Counted from the stretch's first letter, positions 32,579-42,316 are shown. The stretch: 46,483 bases of DNA from an uncultured Candidatus Nemicrothrix sp. (GCA_903867185.1 CAIPQK010000111.1:1-46483), one strand, 5' to 3'. Notes: generated by a model from the letters alone, not told the origin. Translations and numbers: made by a program.

Positions 32579-35500
32579 ATGCGTCTCCCCACTGACATGC
32601 CCCAGCGCCGTCGCTTCTCCCGAGGCCGTATTGCTCTCATCGTCATCGTGGGGGTGGTGTTCGCTCTATTCATGTCGCTCCGAGGCCTTGCTGGTTTCTG
32701 GACCGACTGGATGTGGTTCGACTCGCTGGGACTCGGCTCGGTATTCACCGGAATTCTTGGGGCCAAGATCGCGTTAGGCGCAATCTTCACGGTGGCCTTC
32801 TTTGTGATGGTGATCGTGAATCTGGTGATTGCCGATCGCATCGCTCCGAAAGTTCGCGAGACCGGGCCAGAGGATGATTTGCTCGATCGATATCACGCAA
32901 CGATTGGTCGTCGCACAAAGACCGTTCGTGTCGTGGTTTCGTTCGTACTCGCTTTAGTCGCCGGACTAGGTATGTCCGGCGAATGGAAGCAGTGGATCCT
33001 TTTCCGCAACGGCGGAAGCTTCGGCGTTAACGATCAAACGTTTAACACCGATGTTGGTTTCTATGTCTTCAAACTTCCGTTCTACAGCTCTGTCACAAAC
33101 TGGCTTTTTGCTTCCGGCATCATCATTCTCATCGTCACGTTGGTGGCCCATTACCTGAACGGTGGCATTCGCTTTCAGACACAGGGTCAGCGCGTAACCC
33201 CTCAGGTCAAAGCGCATATTTCTGTAGTACTAGGTCTCCTCGCACTTGTGAAAGCGGCCGATTATTGGTTGCAGCGCTACGCGCTGACCTACTCGACTCG
33301 GGGCACAGTCGATGGTGCGACCTACACCGACGTAAAGGCGCAACTTCCAGTTATCTATTTGTTGCTTTTCATCGCGTTGTTGTCATTCGGACTTTTTATC
33401 GCCAACATTTGGCGCCGCGGTTGGACGCTCCCTGTGGTTGCGGTTGGCCTCTGGGCTTTGGTGTCAGTAATTGCGGGTGTCGGTTATCCAGCATTCATTC
33501 AGAGGTTTGTTGTCGAACCCGAGGAATCGACGCGCGAGACGCCATATATCCAGCACAACATCGATTCCACTCGCACCGCTATGGGTTTGAGCAGTGTTGA
33601 TACTCAGCCGTTCCTTTTCAATCAAGACAAAGCGCTTGCAACGCAGAGCGTCAACGACAATCCCGGGACAATTCGCAATATTCGACTTCTCGATCCAACC
33701 ATCGTCGAACCGACTTATCAGCGGTTGCAGAGCCAGTACTCACAATTGCGTTTCAACGAACTCGATGTCGATCGTTACCCGATCAAAACTCCATCTGGAG
33801 ATATCGCCAATACGCAGGTAATTGTTGGAACTCGAGATCTCAACGTTGGCCAGATCCCTCAGAACTCATGGGAAGGCCAGCATCTCGCCTATACCCACGG
33901 TTATGGCGTTGCGATGGCTCCGGCAAACGCAACAACGACGCAGGGACGCCCTGATTTTCTCATTCGAAACGTCCCCCAGATCGTCGATACATCACGAATT
34001 TCGGCCGATGTTTCCCAGCCGCAGCTGTATTACGGCGAGAACGTTTCGGGTTACGCAATCACGAATGCGTCTCGCGAGGAAATCGACTACGTCCAGGCCG
34101 ATGGGCAGACAAAGTTCACGCAGTACTCCGGTTCGGGCGGTGTGAAACTTGACTCCTTCATTAAGAAGGCGGCCTACGGGCTGAAGTTCTCCGACTGGAA
34201 CTTGGTCGTCTCCAACTTCCTTAACTCTGATTCTCGAATTGTTTATCAACGTGACATACGCCAGCGCATTGAGGCTGTTGCGCCATTTATGCAGTTCGAT
34301 TCCGATCCCTATCCCGTCATTCAGGACGGTCGTGTTGTCTACATCTTCGATGGCTACACAACGACGGATCGCTATCCGAACGCACAGCGAGCTGATTCGA
34401 GTGGCCTTCCCGCAGGAAGCGACCTTGGCGGGAAGCGATTTAATTACATTCGCAATTCAGTAAAGGGTGTTGTCGACACCTACGACGGCACGGTGAAGCT
34501 CTACATCGTCGATCCCTCTGACCCGATCGTGAATGCCTACCAGAAGGCGTTTCCAGCACTATTCGCTGGAGTCGATGAGATGCCAGCGACGCTCAAGGCA
34601 CATTGGCGCTATCCGGAAGATCTCTTCCGCACCCAAACCAATATGTTCGGGCGGTATCACATCAGCGACCCGAAGGCTTTTTACGAGAAGACCTCAAGTT
34701 GGTCAGTTGCGCAAGATCCTGGCTCAACTGTCAACGGTTCTGCCGCAATTGTGACCGCGAATCAAACGTTAAACGGCACCACCGTGTTGCGAACAAAAGA
34801 AGCTCGTATTAGTCCGGTCTATTCATTGATTCGTCTGCCGGGCCAAGTAACGGAATCATTCGTGATGTTGCGTCCCTTCGTTCCTTATTCGGAAGATGAC
34901 TCGAAGAAGACACTTACGTCGTTCATGGTGGCGAATAGCGATCCCGCGCAGTATGGCAAGTTGACGGTCTATGAAATGCCTTCGGGTTTCAATATCGACG
35001 GCCCGGCAATCGTCAATGCCAACATTCTTTCTGACCCTGAAGTAAGTAAATACACAACCCTGTTGAATCAGCAGGGCTCGCGCACACAATTCGGCAGCCT
35101 CATGCTGACGCCGGTCAACAACTCAATTATTTACATTCGTCCGTTGTACGTCTCGTCGGATAACAACACGCAGATTCCTGAACTCAAGCAGGTCATTGCG
35201 GTATTTGGTGGGCAGGTTGTCATGAAGCCCACGCTTCGTGAGGCACTCCAGACCTTGTTCCCGGGCGCAAACCCCCAGACGTTCGAGTCAAGCACCGTTC
35301 TGCAAGATGACACCGGAAGTAACGGTTCGAGTGGCGGTGGCGCAAGTTCCTCGAGTTCTACGACCACCACAACGATTCCCTCAACTGGCAATGCCACGAA
35401 GGATCAGCTCATTGATCAGGCGGCGAAAGCATTGACAGATGCCGATGCTGCATTGCGCAACGGCGATCTTGCTGGTTATCAAGCGAAGGTCAGGGAAGCG

Positions 35501-35623
35501 CAGAACTTGATCAATCAAGCTCAAGCGCTTCCGAATGGAACGACGTCGAGTTCCGGTGCGTCGGGTTCCTCCGGTTCGTCTAGTACGACAACAACAGTGA
35601 TCCGGTCCGGTACGCCAGCCTGA
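32579..35623 (+). CDS. UPF0182 family large membrane protein
   Basis: A 1014-residue membrane protein of UPF0182 (DUF1624-unrelated; actinobacterial Rv0064/Rv3193c type). The first ~310 residues hold about seven membrane helices. The next ~600 residues are a large extracytoplasmic domain with family motifs such as WTDWMWFDSLG, YIQHNIDSTRTAMGL, RDLNVGQIPQNSWEGQHLAY (given in part), YIFDGYTTTDRYP and HWRYPEDLFRTQTNMFGRYH. The C-terminus is Ser/Thr-rich (SSSSSTTTTTIPST) around a short helix with DQAAKALTDADAALRNGD. Biochemical function is not established. The stop codon directly abuts that of the convergent tetR gene (TGATCA). Confidence 0.93.
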   Translation: MRLPTDMPQRRRFSRGRIALIVIVGVVFALFMSLRGLAGFWTDWMWFDSLGLGSVFTGILGAKIALGAIFTVAFFVMVIVNLVIADRIAPKVRETGPEDDLLDRYHATIGRRTKTVRVVVSFVLALVAGLGMSGEWKQWILFRNGGSFGVNDQTFNTDVGFYVFKLPFYSSVTNWLFASGIIILIVTLVAHYLNGGIRFQTQGQRVTPQVKAHISVVLGLLALVKAADYWLQRYALTYSTRGTVDGATYTDVKAQLPVIYLLLFIALLSFGLFIANIWRRGWTLPVVAVGLWALVSVIAGVGYPAFIQRFVVEPEESTRETPYIQHNIDSTRTAMGLSSVDTQPFLFNQDKALATQSVNDNPGTIRNIRLLDPTIVEPTYQRLQSQYSQLRFNELDVDRYPIKTPSGDIANTQVIVGTRDLNVGQIPQNSWEGQHLAYTHGYGVAMAPANATTTQGRPDFLIRNVPQIVDTSRISADVSQPQLYYGENVSGYAITNASREEIDYVQADGQTKFTQYSGSGGVKLDSFIKKAAYGLKFSDWNLVVSNFLNSDSRIVYQRDIRQRIEAVAPFMQFDSDPYPVIQDGRVVYIFDGYTTTDRYPNAQRADSSGLPAGSDLGGKRFNYIRNSVKGVVDTYDGTVKLYIVDPSDPIVNAYQKAFPALFAGVDEMPATLKAHWRYPEDLFRTQTNMFGRYHISDPKAFYEKTSSWSVAQDPGSTVNGSAAIVTANQTLNGTTVLRTKEARISPVYSLIRLPGQVTESFVMLRPFVPYSEDDSKKTLTSFMVANSDPAQYGKLTVYEMPSGFNIDGPAIVNANILSDPEVSKYTTLLNQQGSRTQFGSLMLTPVNNSIIYIRPLYVSSDNNTQIPELKQVIAVFGGQVVMKPTLREALQTLFPGANPQTFESSTVLQDDTGSNGSSGGGASSSSSTTTTTIPSTGNATKDQLIDQAAKALTDADAALRNGDLAGYQAKVREAQNLINQAQALPNGTTSSSGASGSSGSSSTTTTVIRSGTPA

Positions 35624-36214
35624 TCAGACGGTCGGCCAGTTCCCACTCTCAAGTGCAGTCACAAAGAGAGTGACGGTGGCCTGCAGTGCAATGTCGTCAT
35701 CGGCCGCGCTCAGGGGAGTACCGGGCTCGATCAGGCCGCGCACGGTTGCACTAAACACTCGATGGCCAATGATGACCTGTTGGTCAGTGAGCCCGAAAGA
35801 AGCGAGCACAGTGCGAATCGGTTGCGCGATTCGCTTCGCTTGTTCGCGAAACTCCGGGTCGTCTGCACCGAGATGGCCGCGTAATGCGGCCATTCTTCCT
35901 GGGTGGGCGCGTGCAAAATCACGTTCCGCTTCGGCAATTTTGGTGAGAGCTTCAGCCCCACTGCGCCCAACGGTGGCGGCCCAGACGACGTCAGCAAGTT
36001 CAGTCACCGAGAGAACCGCAACCTCGCGGCGAAGGGCATCGAGTCCGTCGACGTGGGAATAGAGCGAACTCACATGTCGATCGACCGCTTCGGCGACGCG
36101 AGACAGTGTCAGATCGTTCCAACCGACGACATCGGCAAGGTCCGCAGCGGACTCAATAAGCGTGGCGCGATCAAGGAACGGTCCCGTGACGCGAGATTGG
36201 GTGGCAGAACTCAC
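35624..36214 (-). CDS. TetR-family transcriptional regulator
   Basis: A 196-residue repressor with an N-terminal helix-turn-helix (LIESAADLADVVGWNDLTLSRVAEAV, then HVSSLYSHVDGLDAL) and a C-terminal ligand-binding bundle that resembles the WHG-type TetR_C domain (HPGRMAALRGHLG, IGHRVFSATVRGLI). It begins at the GTG at 36214, which overlaps the amidohydrolase stop as GTGA; a TTG nine bases further up is the longest alternative. As the last gene of the CoA-transferase operon it probably controls that operon, with an acyl-CoA or related ligand. The ligand is inference. Confidence 0.88.
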   Translation of the reverse strand: MSSATQSRVTGPFLDRATLIESAADLADVVGWNDLTLSRVAEAVDRHVSSLYSHVDGLDALRREVAVLSVTELADVVWAATVGRSGAEALTKIAEAERDFARAHPGRMAALRGHLGADDPEFREQAKRIAQPIRTVLASFGLTDQQVIIGHRVFSATVRGLIEPGTPLSAADDDIALQATVTLFVTALESGNWPTV

Positions 36215-37317
36215 AGGTTCCAAACCTTGATGGCGTTATCGCAGACCATTTTTCGCTTCTCGTCATACGGGATGTCGGTAAATGCGCGTTCGATGAGATC
36301 TTGTGAGTCGGGCCAGCTCGTCACGGGGTGGGGAAAGTCTGTTGACCACAAGATGTTGTCGACGCCTACGTCGTAGCGAAGGGCCTCGATTGAACGAGGC
36401 TCGTCAATGAACGTCGTCCACATGTTGCGACGGAAATAGAAACTTGGGAGTTCGCTGAGGTTGTCGTACACGTAACCCTGGCGTACGACCATGTCGTCGA
36501 TCAGGTGAAGGTAATGAGCAATCCAGCCGATACCCGGCTCGACGAAAACAAGTTTGAGATCAGGGAACTTTTCGAGAGTGCCAGTGAGAATCCACATGCC
36601 CAGCGCTTCTGCGGTGGAGAGGGCGGTCATGGTGACCATGATCCCCTTTTGCGGTGTTGGGTCACGGCGAGTGAGGTCGTCGAGATTGGTGTTAATGCCA
36701 ATGTGACAGCACATCGGAAGGCCAGTCTCCTGGACTGCTGACCAAAGGGGTGCGTAGCGGTCATCGAAGTAGTCGGGCTGAGCGAGTTCGGTTGGGAACA
36801 CGGGAATCTGCAACGACTTCGCGCCCATAGATGCAACACGGTGCACCTCGGCGACCGCTGCATCGATGTCATGAATTGGAATCTGATAGCTCACGACCAA
36901 TCGGCGAGGATCGGCCGACGCGAACTGCGTGAGCACGTCATTGAATGCTCGGGTGGCTTCTGCGGCGCCACGTTCCATATCGCCGATGTAGCGAAACGCA
37001 CTGACTTCCGAGTAGATGACTTCAACGTCGACGCCGTCGGCGTCCATGTCGGCGAGTCGATCTGAAGCTGTGTGATAACCGGGACGAGTGAAGGCTGCAT
37101 GAGGGTTGCGCTTCATCGCATCGGCATTGACCTGAGCCGAGCTCATGTTGGCGGCGACGCGTGCAGCGAATGCTTGCTGGGCCTTGTCGTAGTCGGGGTG
37201 GAACTTTGGATCGAGGTTGGCCTTGACCTGCTCTTGCGAAATCGAAACGTGTGAATCGGCCGAAATGATTCGTTCGCCGGTGCGGTTCAGGATGATGTCG
37301 GATTCGGTAAGTGTCAT
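36211..37317 (-). CDS. Amidohydrolase-2 family metal-dependent hydrolase/decarboxylase-like protein
   Basis: A 368-residue TIM-barrel protein of the amidohydrolase_2 (ACMSD-like) group. Candidate metal/catalytic residues are in ISADSHVS near the start, CCHIGIN in the middle (His), VFVEPGIGWIAHYLHLIDD, and STDFPHPVTSWPDS near the end (Asp). Members of the group decarboxylate or hydrolyse ring-derived acids and are common in aromatic and steroid catabolism. AAAGGAAAG lies before the ATG at 37317. The gene starts 14 bases after the thiolase-like gene and overlaps tetR, so it is part of the same operon. The substrate is unknown. Confidence 0.88.
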   Translation of the reverse strand: MTLTESDIILNRTGERIISADSHVSISQEQVKANLDPKFHPDYDKAQQAFAARVAANMSSAQVNADAMKRNPHAAFTRPGYHTASDRLADMDADGVDVEVIYSEVSAFRYIGDMERGAAEATRAFNDVLTQFASADPRRLVVSYQIPIHDIDAAVAEVHRVASMGAKSLQIPVFPTELAQPDYFDDRYAPLWSAVQETGLPMCCHIGINTNLDDLTRRDPTPQKGIMVTMTALSTAEALGMWILTGTLEKFPDLKLVFVEPGIGWIAHYLHLIDDMVVRQGYVYDNLSELPSFYFRRNMWTTFIDEPRSIEALRYDVGVDNILWSTDFPHPVTSWPDSQDLIERAFTDIPYDEKRKMVCDNAIKVWNL

Positions 37318-37331
37318 GACTTTCCTTTCGC

Positions 37332-38468
37332 TCAGCGGCCCAAGATGATGCCGCTACGGCCGGCGCTGACGAGAACATGCTCAGCCCCGGAGATCTGGTT
37401 GGACGACGTGCCGCGAAGTTGGCGCACGCCTTCGACGATGTTGTTCATGCCGTGGATGTAGCCCTCGCCGAGAAGCCCGCCATTGGTGTTCGTGGGGAGC
37501 GAGCCCCCGCGACCAATGTGACCATCTTTGATGAAGTCACTTGCTTCTCCTCGGCCGCAGAAACCAAAGGCCTCCAATTGAAGGAACACGATGGGGCTGA
37601 AGTTTTCGTAAATCATTGCGACGTCAATGTCGGCGGCGGTAATGCCGGCTTGTCGATACAGCTGCTCACCGAGAACCCGACCTTCGGGGTACTCGCAGAG
37701 GTCGTCGTGGTAGTAGGCAAACATTTCGTGGCCACCCTCAAGCTGAATAGCTGATGACCCAAGGATGGGGACAGCGTCCGATCCATGATCGGCGGCTCGC
37801 TCGGCTGTTGTAATCAGTAGCGCGACGCCACCGTCGGATTCGAGACAACAGTCGAGTTTGCGCAGGATTGGTTCGACAATCCAGCGTGAATCCTGATGGT
37901 CCTGAAGCGTGATCGGTCGCTCGAAGAACTGCGCATTCGGATTTGTCGACGCCCAGTCACGCGCTACGACGGTGTAGCGACCGAAGTCTTCGTTGGTGAG
38001 GCCGAACTCGTACATGTAGCGCTGGAAAGTCAATGAATAGACCTTGGCTGGTGTATTCAGGCTGAATGGGCTGGCCCAGTTCCAAGCGGGATCGGGATTG
38101 GCCTGCACTGGTTGGCCGAAGCGATGTCCGGAACGTTCGTTGAACGCTCGATAGACAAGAACAGCGTCGGCTTGACCGCTTTCGACGGCCGCCGCAGCGA
38201 GTTGCACGGTTGCACTCGCGCCTCCGCCACCTCCGCGAGTGCGGGCACAGAAGCGCAACATCGGTACCCCGAGCGAGCGGATAAGTGCGAGCTCGTCGTT
38301 TGTGTCCATCGAAAAAGTGACAGTGCCATCGACCTCGGCGGGGGAGAACCCTGCGTCTCGGATCGAAGCGAGCGACGCTTCAGCGGCGAGCTGCATCGTG
38401 GACCGCCCAGAGTTCTGAGAGAACTCGGTATGGCCGATTCCGGCGATGACCGCGCGTTTACCGCTCAT
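37332..38468 (-). CDS. Thiolase-fold lipid-transfer/aldolase-like protein (SCP-x/Ltp2 type)
   Basis: A 378-residue thiolase-superfamily protein. The N-terminus KRAVIAGIGHTEFS, EVDGTVTFSMDTND and the end NNIVEGVRQLRGT...AEHVLVSAGRSGIILGR are those of SCP-x thiolase-like proteins. Where thiolases have the nucleophilic Cys (NxxCASG) this protein reads RTRGGGGGASA (76-86), with no cysteine, so it should not make or cleave a thioester by the thiolase route. This pattern, and a DUF35 partner gene overlapping by four bases (ATGA), fit the Ltp2-type retro-aldolases of steroid side-chain breakdown. Substrate assignment is inference. Confidence 0.85.
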   Translation of the reverse strand: MSGKRAVIAGIGHTEFSQNSGRSTMQLAAEASLASIRDAGFSPAEVDGTVTFSMDTNDELALIRSLGVPMLRFCARTRGGGGGASATVQLAAAAVESGQADAVLVYRAFNERSGHRFGQPVQANPDPAWNWASPFSLNTPAKVYSLTFQRYMYEFGLTNEDFGRYTVVARDWASTNPNAQFFERPITLQDHQDSRWIVEPILRKLDCCLESDGGVALLITTAERAADHGSDAVPILGSSAIQLEGGHEMFAYYHDDLCEYPEGRVLGEQLYRQAGITAADIDVAMIYENFSPIVFLQLEAFGFCGRGEASDFIKDGHIGRGGSLPTNTNGGLLGEGYIHGMNNIVEGVRQLRGTSSNQISGAEHVLVSAGRSGIILGR

Positions 38469-38872
38469 GACTGCACCTCAGCCAAACGGAATTGAGGGAG
38501 CACCGTGCCGTCGTAATCGACGAAACAGACCTCGACTCTTTTGTCGTTGAGCACTTGGTCGTGTGTCGGCGCAACATCGATGAGGTTGGAGACAATCCGG
38601 GTGCCTTCGTCGAGTTGCACAAGAATGACGATTCGGGGTTCCGCATCAGGCTCGGTCGGGTGCTGGGAAATGATCCACGTGAGTATCGAACCTTCGCCGG
38701 CCGACTCTGTCGCCTGATTGTTCATCGAACCGCAATTCGCACAGATTGGCGTTGGCGGGTGGCGAAGAACCTCGCAATCACCACATTGTTGGATCAGAAG
38801 CTTGTGATTCTTGGCGCCTTCCCAAAAGAAGGCGTCGTCGAAGTCGAAGATAGGAGGTCGGACAGTTGTCAT
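38465..38872 (-). CDS. DUF35 zinc-ribbon / OB-fold acyl-CoA-binding partner
   Basis: A 135-residue protein with an N-terminal helix (FDDAFFWEGAKNHKLLIQQC), a rubredoxin-like zinc ribbon with Cys30, Cys33, Cys44 and Cys47, and an OB-fold (GEGSILTWIISQHP, RIVILVQLDEGTRIVSNL, VEVCFVDYDG). DUF35 proteins bind and present acyl-CoA to thiolase-fold partners. Coupling in translation to both neighbours (ATGA overlap with the CoA-transferase upstream and with the thiolase-like gene downstream) supports a complex with the latter. Confidence 0.9.
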   Translation of the reverse strand: MTTVRPPIFDFDDAFFWEGAKNHKLLIQQCGDCEVLRHPPTPICANCGSMNNQATESAGEGSILTWIISQHPTEPDAEPRIVILVQLDEGTRIVSNLIDVAPTHDQVLNDKRVEVCFVDYDGTVLPQFRLAEVQS

Positions 38873-41298
38873 AGTGAGCGCTCCTGGCGGAGGGTGGATT
38901 GGAGGACGACTCCATCAGCGATGAGTGCGTCGATGTCGCTCTGTTCGAAGCCAATTTCGCTCATGATGTCGATGGTGTCATGGCCCACAATCAGAGGTGG
39001 TCCGGCGATACGTGTTGGCGTTTCGGAAAATGTCCACATGTGTGCGAATTGATCGAATCGGCCAACCTGGGCTTGGTGCATTGTGGTGACAAGGCCGGCA
39101 TCGCGAAACTGCGGATCATCGAACAAACGCAGTGAGAATTGATCATCTTCGATTTCACAGGGAACACCGGCGTCATCAAGTAAGCGAAATGCTTCGGAAG
39201 CCGAGAGCGCTCGAAAGCTGGTGGTGAGCGCTTCGATCGAGCGATCGTTCTCCATTGCTGTAAGTCCGTCGATGCCAAGCGAACGTTCAACCGCCGACCA
39301 CTGCGCATCGTCCTGGACCGCGAGGCAGATCCATCGGTCGGCTGTCTCGTAGAGGCGAGTGCGTGGACCGGTGCCGAACATGAGAGCGTCAACCTTTGGC
39401 CGGTCAACGCCTTCGCCGGTTTCGGCATCGACCCATGCGTAGGAAGTGTTCAGCAGACAGGCAGCGAGAATCGATGTGGACAAAAACTGGCCTTCACCGG
39501 TGAGTTCTCGGTGATAGAGCGCTTGAATCATTGCATTGGCGGCCAAAAAGCCGTTTCCGGTGTCGCCGAATGATGTGAGGCTCCAGATCGGCTTCCCGCC
39601 ATTGGCCATGCCGCCATCCTCGTATTCGACGCCCGCGAGGCAGGCTCCGGTTTGGTCATTGCCCGGAAGGTGAGCGCGGCTTTTATCGAACCCCGAACTG
39701 TGGCAATAGATGAGGTCGGGTTTGATCGTTACGAGTGATTCGTAATCAACGCCGAGGCGAATTGCGGCTTCATAGCGCATGTTGTGTTGCACGATGTCGG
39801 CGCGTTTGACCAACTCATGCAAGACGGCAAGACCGCGCGGATCTTTGAGGTTGATGGAAATGGATTGTTTGCCCCGGTTTGCGGTGTAGGCGATGTGGGT
39901 TGAATGCCAGAACGTGTCGTACACGGTGTTGACCTTGATCACGGTGGCGCCGAGATCGGATAACAACTGGTTGCTGAATGGGCCAGCAATCGCAAGACCG
40001 AGATCAAGCACAAGTACCCCATCAAGCGGTGCTTTCAAGTCGCCCGATGAGGCAGTTGGTGTTGCGGGTATGGGGTTCAGGAGTTCAGCAAGAATCTCAT
40101 CAGTGTGCTGGCCAATAGTTGGTGCCGGTCCTTGCACCATCCCGGGCGTCTTTGACATTCCATAGACGAGGCCCACCTGGCGGATTGGACCAACTTCGGG
40201 ATCGTTGAGAGTGACAACGATTCCTTCATCGATAAGTGCCTGATCGTTGAGCGCATCTTCTGGTCGGCGAGTTGGTTGCATTGGAATACCAACCTGCGCG
40301 GCAGCTTCGAGCCAGTCGTTCGATGGGTACTTGGCGTACGCCGCTTTCATTTGCGAGTGATAGTGGGCGAGTACGACGAGTTCGCTGTAATCGGGTCCTA
40401 TGCGTGTTGGATCATCGGTGGGCTTGTTGATGCGGTCGTCGACACTGATGGTGTCGCCTTGAGAAACACCGAGAGCGAAGGATGGGTTCGGCACCCAATT
40501 TTGAATCCACTTTCCGTCAGCACACTGAAAGTGGCCTTTGCTTCCGCGAGGGTCGAAGATCCAACACATGTAACCGTCGGCTTCGGGGTGTTCTGGCCGT
40601 TGCCATCCGCCCGCGGTGCTTACGAGCACTCCCTGAAGCAGTGACGTCTCAACCCACTGGCCGCGACCAGTATGTAAACGAGCTCGCAACGCAGCGTTGA
40701 TTCCCGTCAATGCCAAAAATGAAGCGCCGAGACTTGGCCAACGAGACTGCGGATAGAGCGGGCCTTCGCGATCGGGGCCATCAAAACATCCGGGTGGAAT
40801 GTCGAGGTCTTCAAGTTCAACAGGCAGTCCGCAGATACGACCGATCGATGTACCGACCCAGCCGCGCTGTTCCCAATGCAGACCAGTGCGAGCTGCGACG
40901 AGTGCATCGATGCCGGGACGATTTTTGAAATCAACATGGCGGCCGTAGGGGGTGATCGAACACATCACAAGGCGCGGATTGCGTACGCGAAGTGTTTCCC
41001 AATCGAGACCAAGCGTTTCGGTAACGCCGAGATCAAAATTTTCGACGAGCACGTCGGCACGATCGATGAGGGCGAGGAGCTGTTCGCGTTGTGCTGCATC
41101 ATGAACGTCGAGTTCGATGCTGCGCTTACCTCGGGCCCACACTCGTGCGCCGGTTTCGGTGTTGCGTGTGGGATCGCCGCCGGGTGGTTCAACTTTCACG
41201 ACGTCCGCGCCGTAATCAGACAGCAGCATCGTTGCCATCGGCCCAGAGATCCCACTCGTGAGATCAATGACCCGGATTCCCCCCAGAACTCCAGCCAT
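38869..41298 (-). CDS. Tandem (duplicated) class III CoA-transferase, CaiB/BaiF family
   Basis: An 809-residue protein containing two complete family III CoA-transferase halves, about 1-405 and 420-809. Each starts with the same signature: RVIDLTSGISGPMATMLLSDYGADVVKVEPP (residues 9-39) and VLVLDLGLAIAGPFSNQLLSDLGATVIKVN (428-457), each given only for position. Each keeps a candidate catalytic Asp (Asp131 in RPGIDALV; Asp548 in PGNDQTG). Usual members are ~400 residues and act as interlocked dimers, so the fused pair may fold as one intramolecular dimer. ATG at 41298 was chosen; the frame allows 36 more bases. First gene of a five-gene coupled operon. Confidence 0.9.
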   Translation of the reverse strand: MAGVLGGIRVIDLTSGISGPMATMLLSDYGADVVKVEPPGGDPTRNTETGARVWARGKRSIELDVHDAAQREQLLALIDRADVLVENFDLGVTETLGLDWETLRVRNPRLVMCSITPYGRHVDFKNRPGIDALVAARTGLHWEQRGWVGTSIGRICGLPVELEDLDIPPGCFDGPDREGPLYPQSRWPSLGASFLALTGINAALRARLHTGRGQWVETSLLQGVLVSTAGGWQRPEHPEADGYMCWIFDPRGSKGHFQCADGKWIQNWVPNPSFALGVSQGDTISVDDRINKPTDDPTRIGPDYSELVVLAHYHSQMKAAYAKYPSNDWLEAAAQVGIPMQPTRRPEDALNDQALIDEGIVVTLNDPEVGPIRQVGLVYGMSKTPGMVQGPAPTIGQHTDEILAELLNPIPATPTASSGDLKAPLDGVLVLDLGLAIAGPFSNQLLSDLGATVIKVNTVYDTFWHSTHIAYTANRGKQSISINLKDPRGLAVLHELVKRADIVQHNMRYEAAIRLGVDYESLVTIKPDLIYCHSSGFDKSRAHLPGNDQTGACLAGVEYEDGGMANGGKPIWSLTSFGDTGNGFLAANAMIQALYHRELTGEGQFLSTSILAACLLNTSYAWVDAETGEGVDRPKVDALMFGTGPRTRLYETADRWICLAVQDDAQWSAVERSLGIDGLTAMENDRSIEALTTSFRALSASEAFRLLDDAGVPCEIEDDQFSLRLFDDPQFRDAGLVTTMHQAQVGRFDQFAHMWTFSETPTRIAGPPLIVGHDTIDIMSEIGFEQSDIDALIADGVVLQSTLRQERSL

Positions 41299-41380
41299 GA
41301 CTGGCATCTTGGTCCGCCAAAAGGCTTTTGGCAATGGCCAACACGATGTTGTTAACGAGTCGGGGGCCTACGCTGCGCCC

Positions 41381-42316
41381 ATGGCCCGGGCAGAACGATT
41401 GGATCTCGATGTGGGCGGCCTGGGCCCCGATGGCGTCGAGTGGATTGCCGCTGATTTGATCGTCCCCGATGGCGTTTCTGCTGCTCCGCTCATGGTCTGT
41501 TTCCCGGGAGGCGGGATGACTCGGCGCTACTTCGATCTACCCGAGGAGCAGCCGGGTGAATGGTCGATGGCCCGCTATCTCGCTGATCACTTCGGAGTTG
41601 CGGTCGCTGTTGTCGATCACCCTGGAGTGGGGGAAAGTTCGGTACCTGTCGATCCGTATACGTTGAACCCGCGAGTTGTCGCTGACATTGATCATGGCGC
41701 GTTGTCGGAACTTGTAGCGCACGCAATGGACTTATTCGAACCGACGCGCCTCATTGGGCTTGGTCATTCGATGGGGGGCTTGGTGGTCGCGCACGCGCAG
41801 TGGCATCACCGTTCTTTCGACGCGGTGGCCTTTCTCGGTTTTGGTGGGGCGGGATTGCCCGAGTACTTGACTCAGGATGAACGTTCCTATTCCGACAATT
41901 ACGACCGGCTCGAACCAGTGCTCGCTGAATTGGTTCGCGAACGATTCGGAACTGGGCTTGTTCCCGGCTCAACGACGAGCTCTGACATGTTGAATCCCGG
42001 AACGCTTTCCGAGGCCCGCCAGATACTTGCCACAGCCTCGGGGCCGTTGTTGGCCCTTTGTGGTCTGGCTTCGATGGTTCCGGGTTCGTCGAATGCCGCT
42101 CTGGCCTCGATTGAAGTTCCTGTGTTTATCGGTCTAGGTGAGAACGACATCGCCGGAGACATCGGCAAGGTTGCGGCTCTGCTCACCTCGTCGGGTGACG
42201 TGACGACCTATGTGCTGGCTGGCGCTGGCCACAACCATTCGATTTCGAAAAATCGGACAGAACTGTGGGACGCGCTTGGAAATTGGGTTGTCGCGCTTAC
42301 AGAGCGGGACAACTAA
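41381..42316 (+). CDS. Alpha/beta-hydrolase
   Basis: A 311-residue hydrolase-fold protein. Oxyanion-hole region CFPGGGMTRRYFD, the strand AVAVVDHPGVGESS, the nucleophile elbow GLGHSMGGLV (Ser of GHSMG), a late acid in GLGENDIAGD and the catalytic His in GAGHNHSIS are all present in the right order, so it should be an active esterase- or thioesterase-like enzyme. The ATG at 41381 is preferred; the open frame back to 41258 overlaps the divergent CoA-transferase. It stops three bases before the convergent acyl-CoA synthetase. Substrate unknown. Confidence 0.88.
   Translation: MARAERLDLDVGGLGPDGVEWIAADLIVPDGVSAAPLMVCFPGGGMTRRYFDLPEEQPGEWSMARYLADHFGVAVAVVDHPGVGESSVPVDPYTLNPRVVADIDHGALSELVAHAMDLFEPTRLIGLGHSMGGLVVAHAQWHHRSFDAVAFLGFGGAGLPEYLTQDERSYSDNYDRLEPVLAELVRERFGTGLVPGSTTSSDMLNPGTLSEARQILATASGPLLALCGLASMVPGSSNAALASIEVPVFIGLGENDIAGDIGKVAALLTSSGDVTTYVLAGAGHNHSISKNRTELWDALGNWVVALTERDN

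Noticed and set aside
32056-32841. 261-residue minus-strand open frame across the DivIVA-like/UPF0182 boundary
   Set aside because: Arg/Ser/Pro-rich shadow overlapping two real genes.
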